Part shown: piece after piece, positions 17,315-26,666 of the stretch
How the letters are laid out: every line of letters starts with the position of its first letter
Position numbering within the stretch: position 1 is the stretch's first letter
Assembly (NCBI GenBank): GCA_021325145.1
Contig: JAJPHR010000110.1
Coordinates: 145,117 to 209,116 of the forward strand
DNA from: Verrucomicrobiota bacterium
Lineage (GTDB): Bacteria; Verrucomicrobiota; Verrucomicrobiia; Limisphaerales; Pedosphaeraceae
Direction of reading: 5' to 3'
Length of the DNA: 64,000 bases
Program-made: the position numbers and the translations under genes
Notes under the pieces: model-generated
Told to the model about the DNA's origin: nothing
The model's input: the letters and a program-made list of their open reading frames with translations, nothing else
Database searches by the model: none

Positions 17315-17800
17315 ATGCATCCAAGAATAGATCACACCAAAGTTCCGCCCGGTGCGATGAAAGCGATGTTCGGTTTGGAAACCTATCTGCGCGGTTGCGG
17401 GTTGCCGGTGAACCTGCTTCACCTCTTGAAGCTTCGCGTCTCGCAAATCAACGGCTGCGCGTACTGCATTGACATGCACTCCAAGGACTTGCGGGCTGTC
17501 GGCGAAACCGAGCAACGCCTTTATCTCCTCGACGCCTGGCGTGAGGCGCCGTTTTACAGCGACCGTGAACGCGCCGCCCTCGCGTGGGCCGAGGCGGTTA
17601 CGCTCGTCACTCAAGGACACGTCCCCGACGAAGTGTACGAGCAGGCCCGCACTCAATTCAGCGAGGAGGAACTGGCCAACCTGACCCTGGCGGTGGTTGC
17701 CATCAACGGTTGGAACCGCCTCAGCATCGCCTTCCGCACCGTTCCCGGCGCGTATCAACCGCCGCAACACGCGACGCCTCCGGCGGTCGTGACCGCCTGA
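17315..17800 (+). CDS. Carboxymuconolactone decarboxylase / AhpD-like alkylhydroperoxidase
   Basis: This 161-residue protein belongs to the AhpD/CMD superfamily. The signature is INGCAYCIDMHSKDLRAVGE near residues 45-64: the CxxC pair and the His three residues later are the redox or proton-relay residues of AhpD-type peroxidases. ERAALAWAEAVTLV and LTLAVVAINGWNRLSIAF follow the family fold. It is probably a cytosolic peroxidase or a related enzyme; the substrate is unknown. The ATG at 17315 is preferred because AAAGG lies 8 bases upstream; ATG 17300 is the alternative. Confidence 0.88.
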   Translation: MHPRIDHTKVPPGAMKAMFGLETYLRGCGLPVNLLHLLKLRVSQINGCAYCIDMHSKDLRAVGETEQRLYLLDAWREAPFYSDRERAALAWAEAVTLVTQGHVPDEVYEQARTQFSEEELANLTLAVVAINGWNRLSIAFRTVPGAYQPPQHATPPAVVTA

Positions 17801-18004
17801 AACTCCAAAACCTCACGGTGCTTTCCATGGGCGTTTTGAGAACTAATATCCTCGGTGGACGCAATACCAAAAGAGCAGCAAAGACTTCCATCAATGGGCA
17901 TTCCTATTGGATGCGAGAATGTCCGCTCGCCGCTGTCAATTTTTTAGACACACCCGCGATCAAATTCCCTTTGACAACTTCGCGTCGCCGCACAACTTAG
18001 ACTC

Positions 18005-18361
18005 ATGAAAATAACATCCGTTTGCGCGAGTAATTCTGACGCGAAAAAATTGGTGCTGCGCACTGAGCCCCCACTGACGGCGGAAGTGTTGAACCACTTC
18101 AGGACCGTTCAGCAACGACAGGCTCTCGCCGGGTTGGCCTTCTCCGCCGACGCGGGATGTTTGGTGGTGCACAACGTCATTCCGACTTCGATGAACATCG
18201 ATTCCCAGGTTGCCGACGACATCAGGCAACTGTTAAACGCGGCGGAGGAAGCGGCGAACAACACCGAGAGAATCGCCCGGGAAGCCGTGGAGCGCGAGCA
18301 AGCCGAACGAAGGGCGAGCGTGGAGTCGGCAGCCAGAGCCTTTGGAGTTCCCGCTCAGTAA
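18005..18361 (+). CDS. Hypothetical protein, 118 residues
   Basis: No family is recognised. The N-terminal half (about residues 15-75) contains mixed hydrophobic segments such as LAGLAFSADAGCLVVHNVIP. The C-terminal half (about 70-115) is a long charged helix rich in Ala, Glu and Arg (NAAEEAANNTERIAREAVER), consistent with a coiled coil. It stands alone between the AhpD-like gene and the convergent transglutaminase gene. Codon use looks like neighbouring genes, which supports it being real, but this is a judgement by eye. Confidence 0.5.
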   Translation: MKITSVCASNSDAKKLVLRTEPPLTAEVLNHFRTVQQRQALAGLAFSADAGCLVVHNVIPTSMNIDSQVADDIRQLLNAAEEAANNTERIAREAVEREQAERRASVESAARAFGVPAQ

Positions 18362-18403
18362 TCCTTTTAAATGCGCGTTCATCCGCGCTCGCGGAACACG
18401 GAG

Positions 18404-21400
18404 CTAAGGCTTCTTTGTGAACGTCACCGTCTGTTCCAAAGGCTCCAGGGCTTTCACCATGTTTTCCCGGTACGGTCCGTATTGCGCCGCGGCGAATGTC
18501 CCGGCTCGGCGCTGAAGGCGATAATCGATCTTCAGGCCCCGTCCTTCTTTTTGGGCCTCGCTGTGGCTGGTGGCGAAGGCCATGCGGAGATCCTGGTGAA
18601 AACTCTCCAGCCCGGGTTCCTGATAGCCCGCTGGGGTCGCCAGGTTTACTGTGGTCTCCACCTCTACCGGAAAGGTTAGTTCAAACGGCGTTGCCCGATC
18701 CTCCACTGGTTCCGCCGCGGCATATGACTGCTCCCACACGTCCGGCAATTTCCCCACCAACTGATTTCCCGCCAGACGAAACTGCCGCTTCAACACATAG
18801 TCCAACTCAAGGACCAGCGGGGCCTGCGTGTCCTCCAGGTTCTGCAATTTGAAGCTGGTTATCTCGCCAGACTGCCGGTTTACCTGAAGGTCAGCGAAAT
18901 AGCGCCGTGATGCCGGCTGGAGTCCCTTGAAGTAGGACCGTAATGCACTGCCGTTGCAGCCGCTGAGGTTCAGCGTCTCGTGCACCACCATATCGGTGTC
19001 ATTCGTGATCCTTAGCTCGCGGCGTGAATTGATCCTGCTGCTTCCGTCAGGGTAGTCCGGGATTCTCACAAACTGCGGGTTGGCCGCGTCTAGAATAAGC
19101 GCTTCCTTCCCGGCCAAACCGAGCGGTACCGTTTGTGCGAGATCCGATCCCTTGTCTGTGCAGTCGATAAAGGAGCCGCTACGAAATCCGGGCAGATAAA
19201 CCACCATGTGGTCAAACTGGTCCAGCGAGGGCAGATCCTTCTGCACCTTCCCACGCGTCCCAACTAGTGCGAGCCGGGCTTGAATGCCGGCTGCCTCCAG
19301 TAATTGTTGCAACAGCAGGGAATGATCTTTGCAATCCCCGTACTGATTCCGGACGATCTCGGCTGTCCGATGTGGGATCCGGGCCCGTCGGCCAAATTCC
19401 AGCGCCTTGTAGATGTAATTGGTCTGCACATAACGCGCCAAAGAAATAACCTTGTCGGACTCATTGGTGGAATCTTTGGCGAGGCGGCTGGCCAGCTCCC
19501 GCCCTGCGGCATCCAGTTGCAAATAATCCCCAAGTTTTTCGAGATACTTTTTGACCTCACCCTCCCACGTCGCGGCGCCGTCTCCCACATATAGCGTCGA
19601 CATAAAATCCATCGGGGACTGCTCCATGGGTTCCCACTTGTAAACTTCCGGCCGCTCCCGCACCCAATAGAGGCCGCTCTCGCATTTGAAGCCGTTGCCG
19701 GCTCCTGCGCCGGTGTATTTGAGCGTGTTCGTTTCGCCTCTGATTACCAGAATATCCTGGAGAATGGGAAAAGCCGTGATGCAGGCGTGCGCGGTAAAGG
19801 GAAATTCCTCCGGCGGAGCCAGGTCCTGGCGCGTTACGGTCAATTCAATCAAGTAACCGGGTTTCAAGCCACTGATGGGAATGTTCAGTACCTTTTTCTG
19901 GCTGGCCTGTGTCGCCGCCGCCGCATCCACGACATAGTAATCGGCCACGTTGCCGGTTGACACCACCTTGCCTTCCTCATCTTTCACTTTCAGGTCGTTG
20001 ACAAAAATGCCTTCGCCCAACGGATCGAATCCAAATTGTATCGTGCTGAATGCTGCGATGCCGCTCGGATCAAGCACTTTGATCACAAGATATTCACTCC
20101 GCTTGAATTCCTTTTTTCTGGTGAAGGAAATTACAGTGATATCCTTCAGGTATCGCGCTCCGTAATCCTTTGTATAGGATGCCGGGGCCTCAGCAGGCGT
20201 AATGTCCAGCAGCTTTTCCGGGATTGGCACTGGTGCGATCGGGTCTTTTATGCCGCTGTTGTTTCCCTCGCCGAGCATTCCGGAAACCAGGTCAAGGTAG
20301 CTCTTGACATCGGTGCTCGCCGGAGCTCGTTTCAGCGCCACCTCAAACGATGCTTTGGCTTCCCGGTACCGTTTTAATCCGAACTCGCCTCGGCCTTTCA
20401 CGTAATAGACGCTGGCCGAGTCGCTTTGCGTGTCGATGAGCTGCTGGCAAGCCGCCACCGCTTCAGAATAAAGGCCCGCCTGGCAATATGCGTCCGCCAG
20501 TGACAGCGCCAATTCTGCATTATACGGGTATTTGTGTGTCTGCGTCTTGAGCAGTTCAATCGCTTTGTTGAAATTCTTCTTCTGCAGGTACAAACGCGCT
20601 TCGAGCAGACGAACCGCAGCCGAGTCGTGATCCTTCAGATGATCTTCCACCGCGGCGAGCGCAACGTCTTGTTGTCGGGTCTGGCTCAGGAGGGTGATGT
20701 AATCGACAAAATAATCGTCGTTCCGGTAACCCTCCGTGAATAACGCGCGGAAGTTGGTCAACGCCTTGTCCGTTTGTCCAAGCTGCATCTGCAAATAGGC
20801 CTGTGTGGCCCGCACGGAATTGTTCGTGGCCAGCAGCGACGGATTGCGCTCCAGGTATTCCAGCGCTTCCTGCCGCTTGCCGATGTTTAGATAGGCGTTG
20901 GCGGCATTTGCCAGGAAGACGGGTGAGTTCCGCTCGAACTCAAACGCAGTTTGAAAATAGGCGGCGCTCTTCTCAAATTGGCGCGCTTTGTAATGGAACA
21001 ACCCGAGCTGATTGAATACCAGCCCATGCCGGTTCTTGTCCCGCTCGTTGAACTCCGCGACGGGGTCCTGGATGGGAAAGGTATTGGGAACAAACTCCAC
21101 TCGCGCCAGCGCATCCTCCAGTATCTTCCGGTCGTCCTGCTGCTTCACTTGGTAATATGACCCGAGCAAATAAGCCCACTGCCGCCGCCGCAATATCTTG
21201 ATGCGATAGACAAACTTTCCTCCCAAGTCCGCCCGTTCGTAACCAAATTCGACACCCGACAGATCGCCTTCGTTGATCGGCTTTTCATCCATGATCTCCG
21301 TTCCGGGATACGCTATTCCTGCAAGCTCTGCCATTGCTTGTGTCAGCGCTTCTAATGGCGGATTCTGGTCCAACAAACAGACGGGGATGACAAACAAGGC

Positions 21401-22492
21401 CACCTTCTTGTTTTCATCCCAGCCGGTAAACTCGGCCGCCGGCAGGTTCTTGGCAATCAACGGGGATGGCCGCCATCCCAAACCTCCCAACTTCACGGTG
21501 TAGCCGAAAAGCTGGGAATGAAAATCATCGACCACCTTCGTGGCTCTGCTTGCTTGCCGTTGAGAATCGATCAAGGTGAATGAGGAAAATAATCGCTCGG
21601 TTCTGGCGCGCACCGCGTCCGCATCCTCAAAAGAACCCCAAGCCGTGATTTGATAAGCGTAGCCATTGGTGACGCACAACCAATGGCGGTAAAAAATATG
21701 ATAGGCTTGAACTCGGGCCTCGCTTTCAATCTCCACCCCGTCCAACCCCTGGCGGCGCAGCGGACTTTCCTTCAAAAACTTCACGGAATCCGCTCCGCTG
21801 CGCAGATGCATCTTGGCGACCTCAATCAGGCTTTCCGTCGTCGCGGTGGGACCCATTCCGACCTGCTCACCGACAATCGCCAGGAAAACCTGTGGCCGTG
21901 CCTGTCCAAAAGCGACCGTGGCGCTCTTGTTGAGTCGTTTAGCATCCAGTTGCACCCAGGGTTTCTCCGGCATCGGGATTTTGAAATTTAAATCGTCAAA
22001 GGTGAGCCATTTGCCCGACACCGGTTGATCCGTCTTGATCGCCTGGCGGTCGAGCCCGATTTTCTGAAATCCCCGGTATATGAAAAATGTCGTCAGACAG
22101 AGAAAGAGAAAAGCCAGGCCGAGCGTCCATATCGCTTGCGCTCTTCCCTGGGTATATTTCTCTTTATCGTTTGCATACTCCAGCAAGCCGATAATCGCCA
22201 GCACCACGGCGCCTGCGATTGCGCCCAGAGCAATGAGCCCGGCAAACCCCGTGACGATGCGAGACGCCACGGACCGTGATGCCGCCATGCTGACCAAACC
22301 GGTGACCAGCCAGGCCGATAACAGTATTCCGAGCGATAGGGCGCACTTTGCGTTGGCATTTGGCCGCCGCGCGATCGAAAAGCATTTTACGGCTGCGAAA
22401 ACCAACAGCAGCAAAGCGATGGTCTGCCCGACAAACCGGCCGACTTGATCAGGAGTGACTTCCAGGAGAATTATTTGGTTCGTTTGTACCAT
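18404..22492 (-). CDS. Large DUF3857/transglutaminase protein with TM helices and TPR
   Basis: The 1362-residue product has four hydrophobic segments in the first 145 residues (such as RFVGQTIALLLLVFAAVKCF and AIWTLGLAFLFLCLTTFF). A solute-facing region follows, then TPR helices near residues 490-730 (VFLANAANAYLNIGKRQEAL), a DUF3857 domain near 780-980, and a transglutaminase-like core near 1000-1090. The core Cys lies in NQYGDCKDHSLLLQQLL and is followed by ARLALVGTRG. The DUF3857-transglutaminase pair is common in Bacteroidetes and Verrucomicrobia envelopes; substrates are unknown. The start at 22492 is the ATG directly before MVQTNQIILLEV. The longer frame back to 22597 is not family-like. 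Confidence 0.85.
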   Translation of the reverse strand: MVQTNQIILLEVTPDQVGRFVGQTIALLLLVFAAVKCFSIARRPNANAKCALSLGILLSAWLVTGLVSMAASRSVASRIVTGFAGLIALGAIAGAVVLAIIGLLEYANDKEKYTQGRAQAIWTLGLAFLFLCLTTFFIYRGFQKIGLDRQAIKTDQPVSGKWLTFDDLNFKIPMPEKPWVQLDAKRLNKSATVAFGQARPQVFLAIVGEQVGMGPTATTESLIEVAKMHLRSGADSVKFLKESPLRRQGLDGVEIESEARVQAYHIFYRHWLCVTNGYAYQITAWGSFEDADAVRARTERLFSSFTLIDSQRQASRATKVVDDFHSQLFGYTVKLGGLGWRPSPLIAKNLPAAEFTGWDENKKVALFVIPVCLLDQNPPLEALTQAMAELAGIAYPGTEIMDEKPINEGDLSGVEFGYERADLGGKFVYRIKILRRRQWAYLLGSYYQVKQQDDRKILEDALARVEFVPNTFPIQDPVAEFNERDKNRHGLVFNQLGLFHYKARQFEKSAAYFQTAFEFERNSPVFLANAANAYLNIGKRQEALEYLERNPSLLATNNSVRATQAYLQMQLGQTDKALTNFRALFTEGYRNDDYFVDYITLLSQTRQQDVALAAVEDHLKDHDSAAVRLLEARLYLQKKNFNKAIELLKTQTHKYPYNAELALSLADAYCQAGLYSEAVAACQQLIDTQSDSASVYYVKGRGEFGLKRYREAKASFEVALKRAPASTDVKSYLDLVSGMLGEGNNSGIKDPIAPVPIPEKLLDITPAEAPASYTKDYGARYLKDITVISFTRKKEFKRSEYLVIKVLDPSGIAAFSTIQFGFDPLGEGIFVNDLKVKDEEGKVVSTGNVADYYVVDAAAATQASQKKVLNIPISGLKPGYLIELTVTRQDLAPPEEFPFTAHACITAFPILQDILVIRGETNTLKYTGAGAGNGFKCESGLYWVRERPEVYKWEPMEQSPMDFMSTLYVGDGAATWEGEVKKYLEKLGDYLQLDAAGRELASRLAKDSTNESDKVISLARYVQTNYIYKALEFGRRARIPHRTAEIVRNQYGDCKDHSLLLQQLLEAAGIQARLALVGTRGKVQKDLPSLDQFDHMVVYLPGFRSGSFIDCTDKGSDLAQTVPLGLAGKEALILDAANPQFVRIPDYPDGSSRINSRRELRITNDTDMVVHETLNLSGCNGSALRSYFKGLQPASRRYFADLQVNRQSGEITSFKLQNLEDTQAPLVLELDYVLKRQFRLAGNQLVGKLPDVWEQSYAAAEPVEDRATPFELTFPVEVETTVNLATPAGYQEPGLESFHQDLRMAFATSHSEAQKEGRGLKIDYRLQRRAGTFAAAQYGPYRENMVKALEPLEQTVTFTKKP

Positions 22493-22823
22493 ATTAGCGC
22501 ATTCGGCCGGTTTGATTCGGGCGCAGGAGTCATGCCAAGATCCTCCGAACCACCGCCGCACCCCTGATTGGCCATTCAAACGCAAAGCCGAAGGCACTAC
22601 AAGGATAAATCAGGCATGAGCACCTATTTGCGAAGATTAATGATTCGATCAGGCATGTTCTGCCTTGCCTCGCATAAGGCTGGTTTGTGCGGCTGTCTGA
22701 CGGTTGGGTTGATTTCCCGCTGACCTAAAAAGCTTTGGAAGTGATCTTCGGTAAAACCACGCGGCGGCTTCTTTTGAATTGGATTTTCCAGTCGCCAATG
22801 TCAAGCTGCTGCGAATGACTCCA
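22493..22823. other. Intergenic region between divergent genes
   Basis: About 330 bases between the transglutaminase gene (minus) and the serine hydrolase (plus). It contains two direct copies of ATCAGGCATG (near 22611 and 22650) but no convincing gene. Promoters for both flanking genes must lie here; none is clear. Confidence 0.5.
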
Positions 22824-24047
22824 ATGACACGCAACATTGCTTTCATTTTGCTCGCCTCCTCACTGACGTTTTCGCGACCAGTCGCCGCGGCTGACGAAGA
22901 CTACTTCCCGCCGCCAGACGCCGCGGGCGGCTGGCGGACGTGCGATGACCCGGCGCAGGTCCTGCGCGTGGCGGGCCTGAATGTGCAGAAGCTCGACCGC
23001 GCCTTCAAATACGCCTCGCGCTCCAGCCAGCACGGCGGCTTGCTGGTAGCGCGGCACGGCTGGCTGGCGTACGAGAAATACTATGGCCGCGGCAACCGTG
23101 AGGCCATTCCCGCGATGGCTTCGTGCGGCAAGGCGCTTGTGAGCATCGCCTGCGGCATCATGCTCGCCGAGAAGCACGATCTATTTCCTGACGGGCTCGA
23201 CCAAAAAGTCTTCACCGAAAAATACCTGCCGGAGGCGTTCCCGTTGGATGACCCGCGCAAGGCCGGCATTACCCTGGGCCAGTTGCTGACCATGGCCGCT
23301 GGTTTGCACGGCGAAGGCAGCAATCCGGGCTTTGTGAACTTTGAACCTTCCGTGCCGTTGGAGCCAGTCAAGAGCGCCGGGTTGGGGCAGGACATGGACG
23401 CGCTGCGCACGCCGTTGTGGACGAACCCCGGCGAAGGCTACTCCTATGCTTCGGCCTCCCCGCACGTTGCCTCCATCGTCCTGCGCCATGTGGTGGGCAA
23501 GGAACTGGAAGCTTACGTGGACGAACGCCTGGCCAAGCCCATGGGCTGGGGACAATGGGGCTACGCGCACCACGGTCCGCACACACCCGGAGGAGGGGAT
23601 TGCGCCATCCGCTCCACGGACGCGCTGCGCTTTTGTTACATGCTGCTGCACCACGGCAAATGGGGCAAACAACAACTGGCCCCCGCCGCCTACGTCGAAG
23701 CCTGCGGCAAGCCGTCACCCTTCCAAAAGCACGCGCCGTTCAGCCTGATGTTCGAAGTCAACGCGGACGGACACGTGGCCGGCGCGCCGCGCGATGCCTT
23801 CTTTAAATCCGGCGGCGGCGGATTCGGAATTTGCGTCGTCCCTTCGCTTGATCTCGTCATTTACAAAATGGCGGGCAGCGATCGCCAGTACGATCCCGCC
23901 TTCAACGGCCAGCCGCAGAACTACAAATACGACGGCTCGCGCGACCAATGGAAACCCGCCGCCCGCAGCCAATTCAGCGACGGCCCCATCGGTACCGATG
24001 ATGGCGTGAGAAGGGTGTTGGAAATGGTAGTGGCGGCGGCGGAGTGA
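22824..24047 (+). CDS. Serine hydrolase, beta-lactamase/PBP-like fold, secreted
   Basis: The 407-residue product has a signal peptide (MTRNIAFILLASSLTFSRPVAAA) and a beta-lactamase-family domain (PF00144 type). The nucleophile motif SxxK is SCGK in PAMASCGKALVSIACG near residue 98, and the Tyr motif is YSYASASPHVASIVLRHVVG. The KTG-box region is replaced by a glycine-rich SGGGGFGICVVP segment. These proteins are usually esterases or peptidases, not antibiotic resistance enzymes. The ATG at 22824 starts the signal peptide; an in-frame ATG at 22779 is less suitable. Confidence 0.88.
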   Translation: MTRNIAFILLASSLTFSRPVAAADEDYFPPPDAAGGWRTCDDPAQVLRVAGLNVQKLDRAFKYASRSSQHGGLLVARHGWLAYEKYYGRGNREAIPAMASCGKALVSIACGIMLAEKHDLFPDGLDQKVFTEKYLPEAFPLDDPRKAGITLGQLLTMAAGLHGEGSNPGFVNFEPSVPLEPVKSAGLGQDMDALRTPLWTNPGEGYSYASASPHVASIVLRHVVGKELEAYVDERLAKPMGWGQWGYAHHGPHTPGGGDCAIRSTDALRFCYMLLHHGKWGKQQLAPAAYVEACGKPSPFQKHAPFSLMFEVNADGHVAGAPRDAFFKSGGGGFGICVVPSLDLVIYKMAGSDRQYDPAFNGQPQNYKYDGSRDQWKPAARSQFSDGPIGTDDGVRRVLEMVVAAAE

Positions 24048-24051
24048 CGCG

Positions 24052-24310
24052 CTGCAAGCTCCAAACGTCAAGCACCAAGCTTCAGAAAAGCTCCAAGATC
24101 CAAATCGCAAACAGGTAGGGCGCGTCACTCCGTGCGCGCCGCCGATTGGCATGCGAGCCACGGCGCGCAGAGGACTGCACGCGCTACCATCGTGTATGCA
24201 CGCGTTTTGCCGCGTGAAGGCGGGACTCCATGCCCCGGAGCGCTCTGCTTGGTTTATTTGAGGTTTGGAGCTTCTTTGGAGCTTGACGGTTGGCGCTTGG
24301 AGCTTGCCCC
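24052..24310. repeat. CAAGCTCC-type inverted repeat enclosing another repeat
   Basis: The left arm (24052-24110) reads CAAGCTCCAAACGTC, AAGCACCAAGCTTC and AGAAAAGCTCCAAG. The right arm (24255-24307) is its reversed counterpart, with GTTTGGAGCTTC, TTTGGAGCTTGACG and TTGGCGCTTGGAGCTTG. The arms are separated by about 140 bases that include dispersed repeat copy C. The element fills the gap between the serine hydrolase and the DUF1549 gene. Confidence 0.7.
24114..24188 (+). repeat. Dispersed GC-rich palindromic repeat, copy C
   Basis: It begins GGTAGGGCGCGTCACTCC, continues GTGCGCGCCGCC, and ends GAGGACTGCACGCGCTACC, so the outer ends GGTAG and CTACC are inverted. It shares the GCGCGTCACTCCGTGCGCGCCG core with copy A (opposite strand) and copy D. 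Confidence 0.8.
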
Positions 24311-24329
24311 CAATTATGCTATAGCTTGC

Positions 24330-26588
24330 ATGATGGTTACGAACGCGAATCCCGAAAGAGGCGGCTCAAACCGCCTCTCCCCGTGTTTGCTCGCGCACCC
24401 GATTCGGCTCCCATGGCTGACCTTCTGCGCCTTCCTGTTCCTCCTCGTTTCCTTTTCATCTCCCGCCTTCCCGGTCTCGACAAACAAGGATCTGAAAACC
24501 CTTTGGGTCCTAAAGCCGGTCGTTCGTCCCGAGGTTCCGGCAGGGGTGACGCAATCTACAAACCCCATCGATGCGTTCATCGCCACTCAGTACCGTGCGA
24601 AGTCGCTCCTCCCAGCCCAACCGGCGGACAAGCGCACCTTGCTGCGGCGCGTGTGTTTGGATCTCACCGGATTGCCACCCACGCCTGCGGAGCAGGAGGC
24701 ATTTTTGCAGGACACTTCACCAGACGCCTACGAGAAGGTCGTGGATCGGTTGCTGAACAGCGAGCAACACGCCGTCCGTTATGCGCGGCACTGGCTGGAT
24801 GTCTTGCGCTATGCCGACGTGGACGACCGGATGCTGGCCGCGCCGGGTATCTATCTGTGGCGCGATTGGGTGATCAAGGCGTTGAACGAAGACATGCCGT
24901 ACGATCAATTCGTTCGCGCGCAATTAACCGGCTACCGCACGGACGCGCGGACCCAGATCACCGCCACCGGTTATCGCGTGCCCGCTGAACCGCGCCCCGA
25001 GGACCTTTTCGCGCTGGGCTTTCTGGCGCGCGGCGGCAGCCCAAGCAACGTCAAAGACGACCAGGAACTCGCCATCAGCGCGGTCGAAACCGTCTCCACC
25101 GCGTTCATGGGCATGACCGTCGGTTGCGCCAAGTGCCACGACCACATGTACGATCCGATCTCACAGCGCGATTTCTACGCGATGAAGGCGCTTTTCGATC
25201 CGCTGGTCTTGCGAAAGGTCACGCTGGCTACGGCGGGTGAATTGTTCGCTCAAGGCAAGGCACAGGAGGAAGCGGACAGGAAGCGCGCCGCCATCGAAGG
25301 CCCGATGAATGAGTTGATCGCGCCCTACAAGAAAAAACTTTACGAAGATCGCGTCGCGATGCTGCCGCCGGACGTGCAAGCGGTCATTCGCAAGCCGGAG
25401 AAGCAGCGCACCGCCCGGGAGCAGAAAATCGCCGACGATTACTATCCGATTCTGCGCATCGACCCCGAGAAAATCGAAGAAGTCATGCCCGAGGACGAAA
25501 AGAAAAAGTACATCGAAATGCGAAAGCAAATCGAGCCCAAGGCGGGCGGGCGTCGGCGGGGAGGCGGGCTGGCTGCGTTTTGGACCGTGGAGGTGGATCA
25601 CGCGCGGGAACTGGAAAAGTCCTACATCCTGACCAGCGGCAATCCGGAGCGGCCCGAGAAGAACCACGAGGTCGAACCCGGCTGGCCGTTTGCGCCGTCC
25701 AAGCCCGATTTTCACGAAGGCCGGGTTGAGGCGTTCTCCGATTGGCTGACCGCGCCGGAGAATCCGCTGTTCGCGCGCGTCGCAGTGAATCGCCTTTGGC
25801 AATGGCATTTCGGCCAGGGCCTGCAAAAAATACCGAGCGATTTCGGCCTGTTGGGCGGCACGCCTTCGAATCCCCGCTTGCTCGACTGGCTCGCGGCCGA
25901 ATTCGCAAGCCGCCACTTCAGCATGAAAGAAATGCACCGGCTGATGGTGACGTCGGACACTTACAAGCTGGCTTCAACGGCAAGCAGCGAGATGGCCGCG
26001 GGCAACGCCAAAATCGATCCCGATGATACTTTCCTCTGGTGCTTCCGTCTTCAACGGCTCGAAGCCGAGCCGATCTGGGATTCAATCTTTACCGCCGCTG
26101 GCAGTTTGGACCTTGCGGTGGGCGGCCCCTCCTTCGATATCCGTTCGCGCGGAGAAAAGCGCGCGGATAAGGAAGAGCCGGACGAACTCGCCGTTGACGC
26201 GCATCCCAGCCGGCGGGCCGCTTACATGACGCGCGGGTTTTCCTCGAACCGGGACGCCATGCCCAGTTTTCTCCAGGCGTTTGATGTGGATGACGGGCGC
26301 GTCCCATGCCCGCTCCGGACCCAAACCGTCACTGCGCCCCAGGCGTTGTTCCTGATGAACGGCGAAGAAGTTGACAAGGCATCGGCGCAATTTGCTGAAC
26401 GGCTCCGGAAAGAATCCGGCGGCGATCTTAAAGCCGCTGTCGATCTCGCCTATCAATTCGCGATCAGCCGCCCTCCATCATCCTCGGAGCGGGAGCACGC
26501 CCTGGCGTACCTCGAAAATGATCCGGCCCGGCTGAAAAACTTCGCCTGGCTGCTTTTTAACCTCGATGAGTTTGTGTATGTGCGTTAG
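24330..26588 (+). CDS. DUF1549 and DUF1553 domain protein
   Basis: A 752-residue exported protein of the Planctomycetes/Verrucomicrobia PSCyt2/PSD1 type. The signal-like segment LPWLTFCAFLFLLVSF is at residues about 30-48. DUF1549 follows, with IDAFIATQYRAKSLLPAQPA and RRVCLDLTGLPPTPAEQEAF, and a CxxCH haem-like motif in GCAKCHDHMYDP near residue 269. DUF1553 is C-terminal (NPLFARVAVNRLWQWHFGQG, FSMKEMHRLMVTSDTYKLAS). The biochemical function is unknown; these genes are typically found beside DUF1501 genes, as here. The ATG at 24330 is used because upstream in-frame codons are repeat sequence. Confidence 0.9.
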   Translation: MMVTNANPERGGSNRLSPCLLAHPIRLPWLTFCAFLFLLVSFSSPAFPVSTNKDLKTLWVLKPVVRPEVPAGVTQSTNPIDAFIATQYRAKSLLPAQPADKRTLLRRVCLDLTGLPPTPAEQEAFLQDTSPDAYEKVVDRLLNSEQHAVRYARHWLDVLRYADVDDRMLAAPGIYLWRDWVIKALNEDMPYDQFVRAQLTGYRTDARTQITATGYRVPAEPRPEDLFALGFLARGGSPSNVKDDQELAISAVETVSTAFMGMTVGCAKCHDHMYDPISQRDFYAMKALFDPLVLRKVTLATAGELFAQGKAQEEADRKRAAIEGPMNELIAPYKKKLYEDRVAMLPPDVQAVIRKPEKQRTAREQKIADDYYPILRIDPEKIEEVMPEDEKKKYIEMRKQIEPKAGGRRRGGGLAAFWTVEVDHARELEKSYILTSGNPERPEKNHEVEPGWPFAPSKPDFHEGRVEAFSDWLTAPENPLFARVAVNRLWQWHFGQGLQKIPSDFGLLGGTPSNPRLLDWLAAEFASRHFSMKEMHRLMVTSDTYKLASTASSEMAAGNAKIDPDDTFLWCFRLQRLEAEPIWDSIFTAAGSLDLAVGGPSFDIRSRGEKRADKEEPDELAVDAHPSRRAAYMTRGFSSNRDAMPSFLQAFDVDDGRVPCPLRTQTVTAPQALFLMNGEEVDKASAQFAERLRKESGGDLKAAVDLAYQFAISRPPSSSEREHALAYLENDPARLKNFAWLLFNLDEFVYVR

Positions 26589-26666
26589 GTGGAAAATTAC
26601 AGAAACAATCCGTTTCGAGAGGGCGAATCTTCGCCCCGTTGCTCTCCTTATTCCCAGTAGTTCGCC

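Noticed and set aside
24132..24329. N-terminal extension of the DUF1549 protein
   Set aside because: It would read through the two repeats; the ATG at 24330 gives a normal signal-peptide N-terminus.
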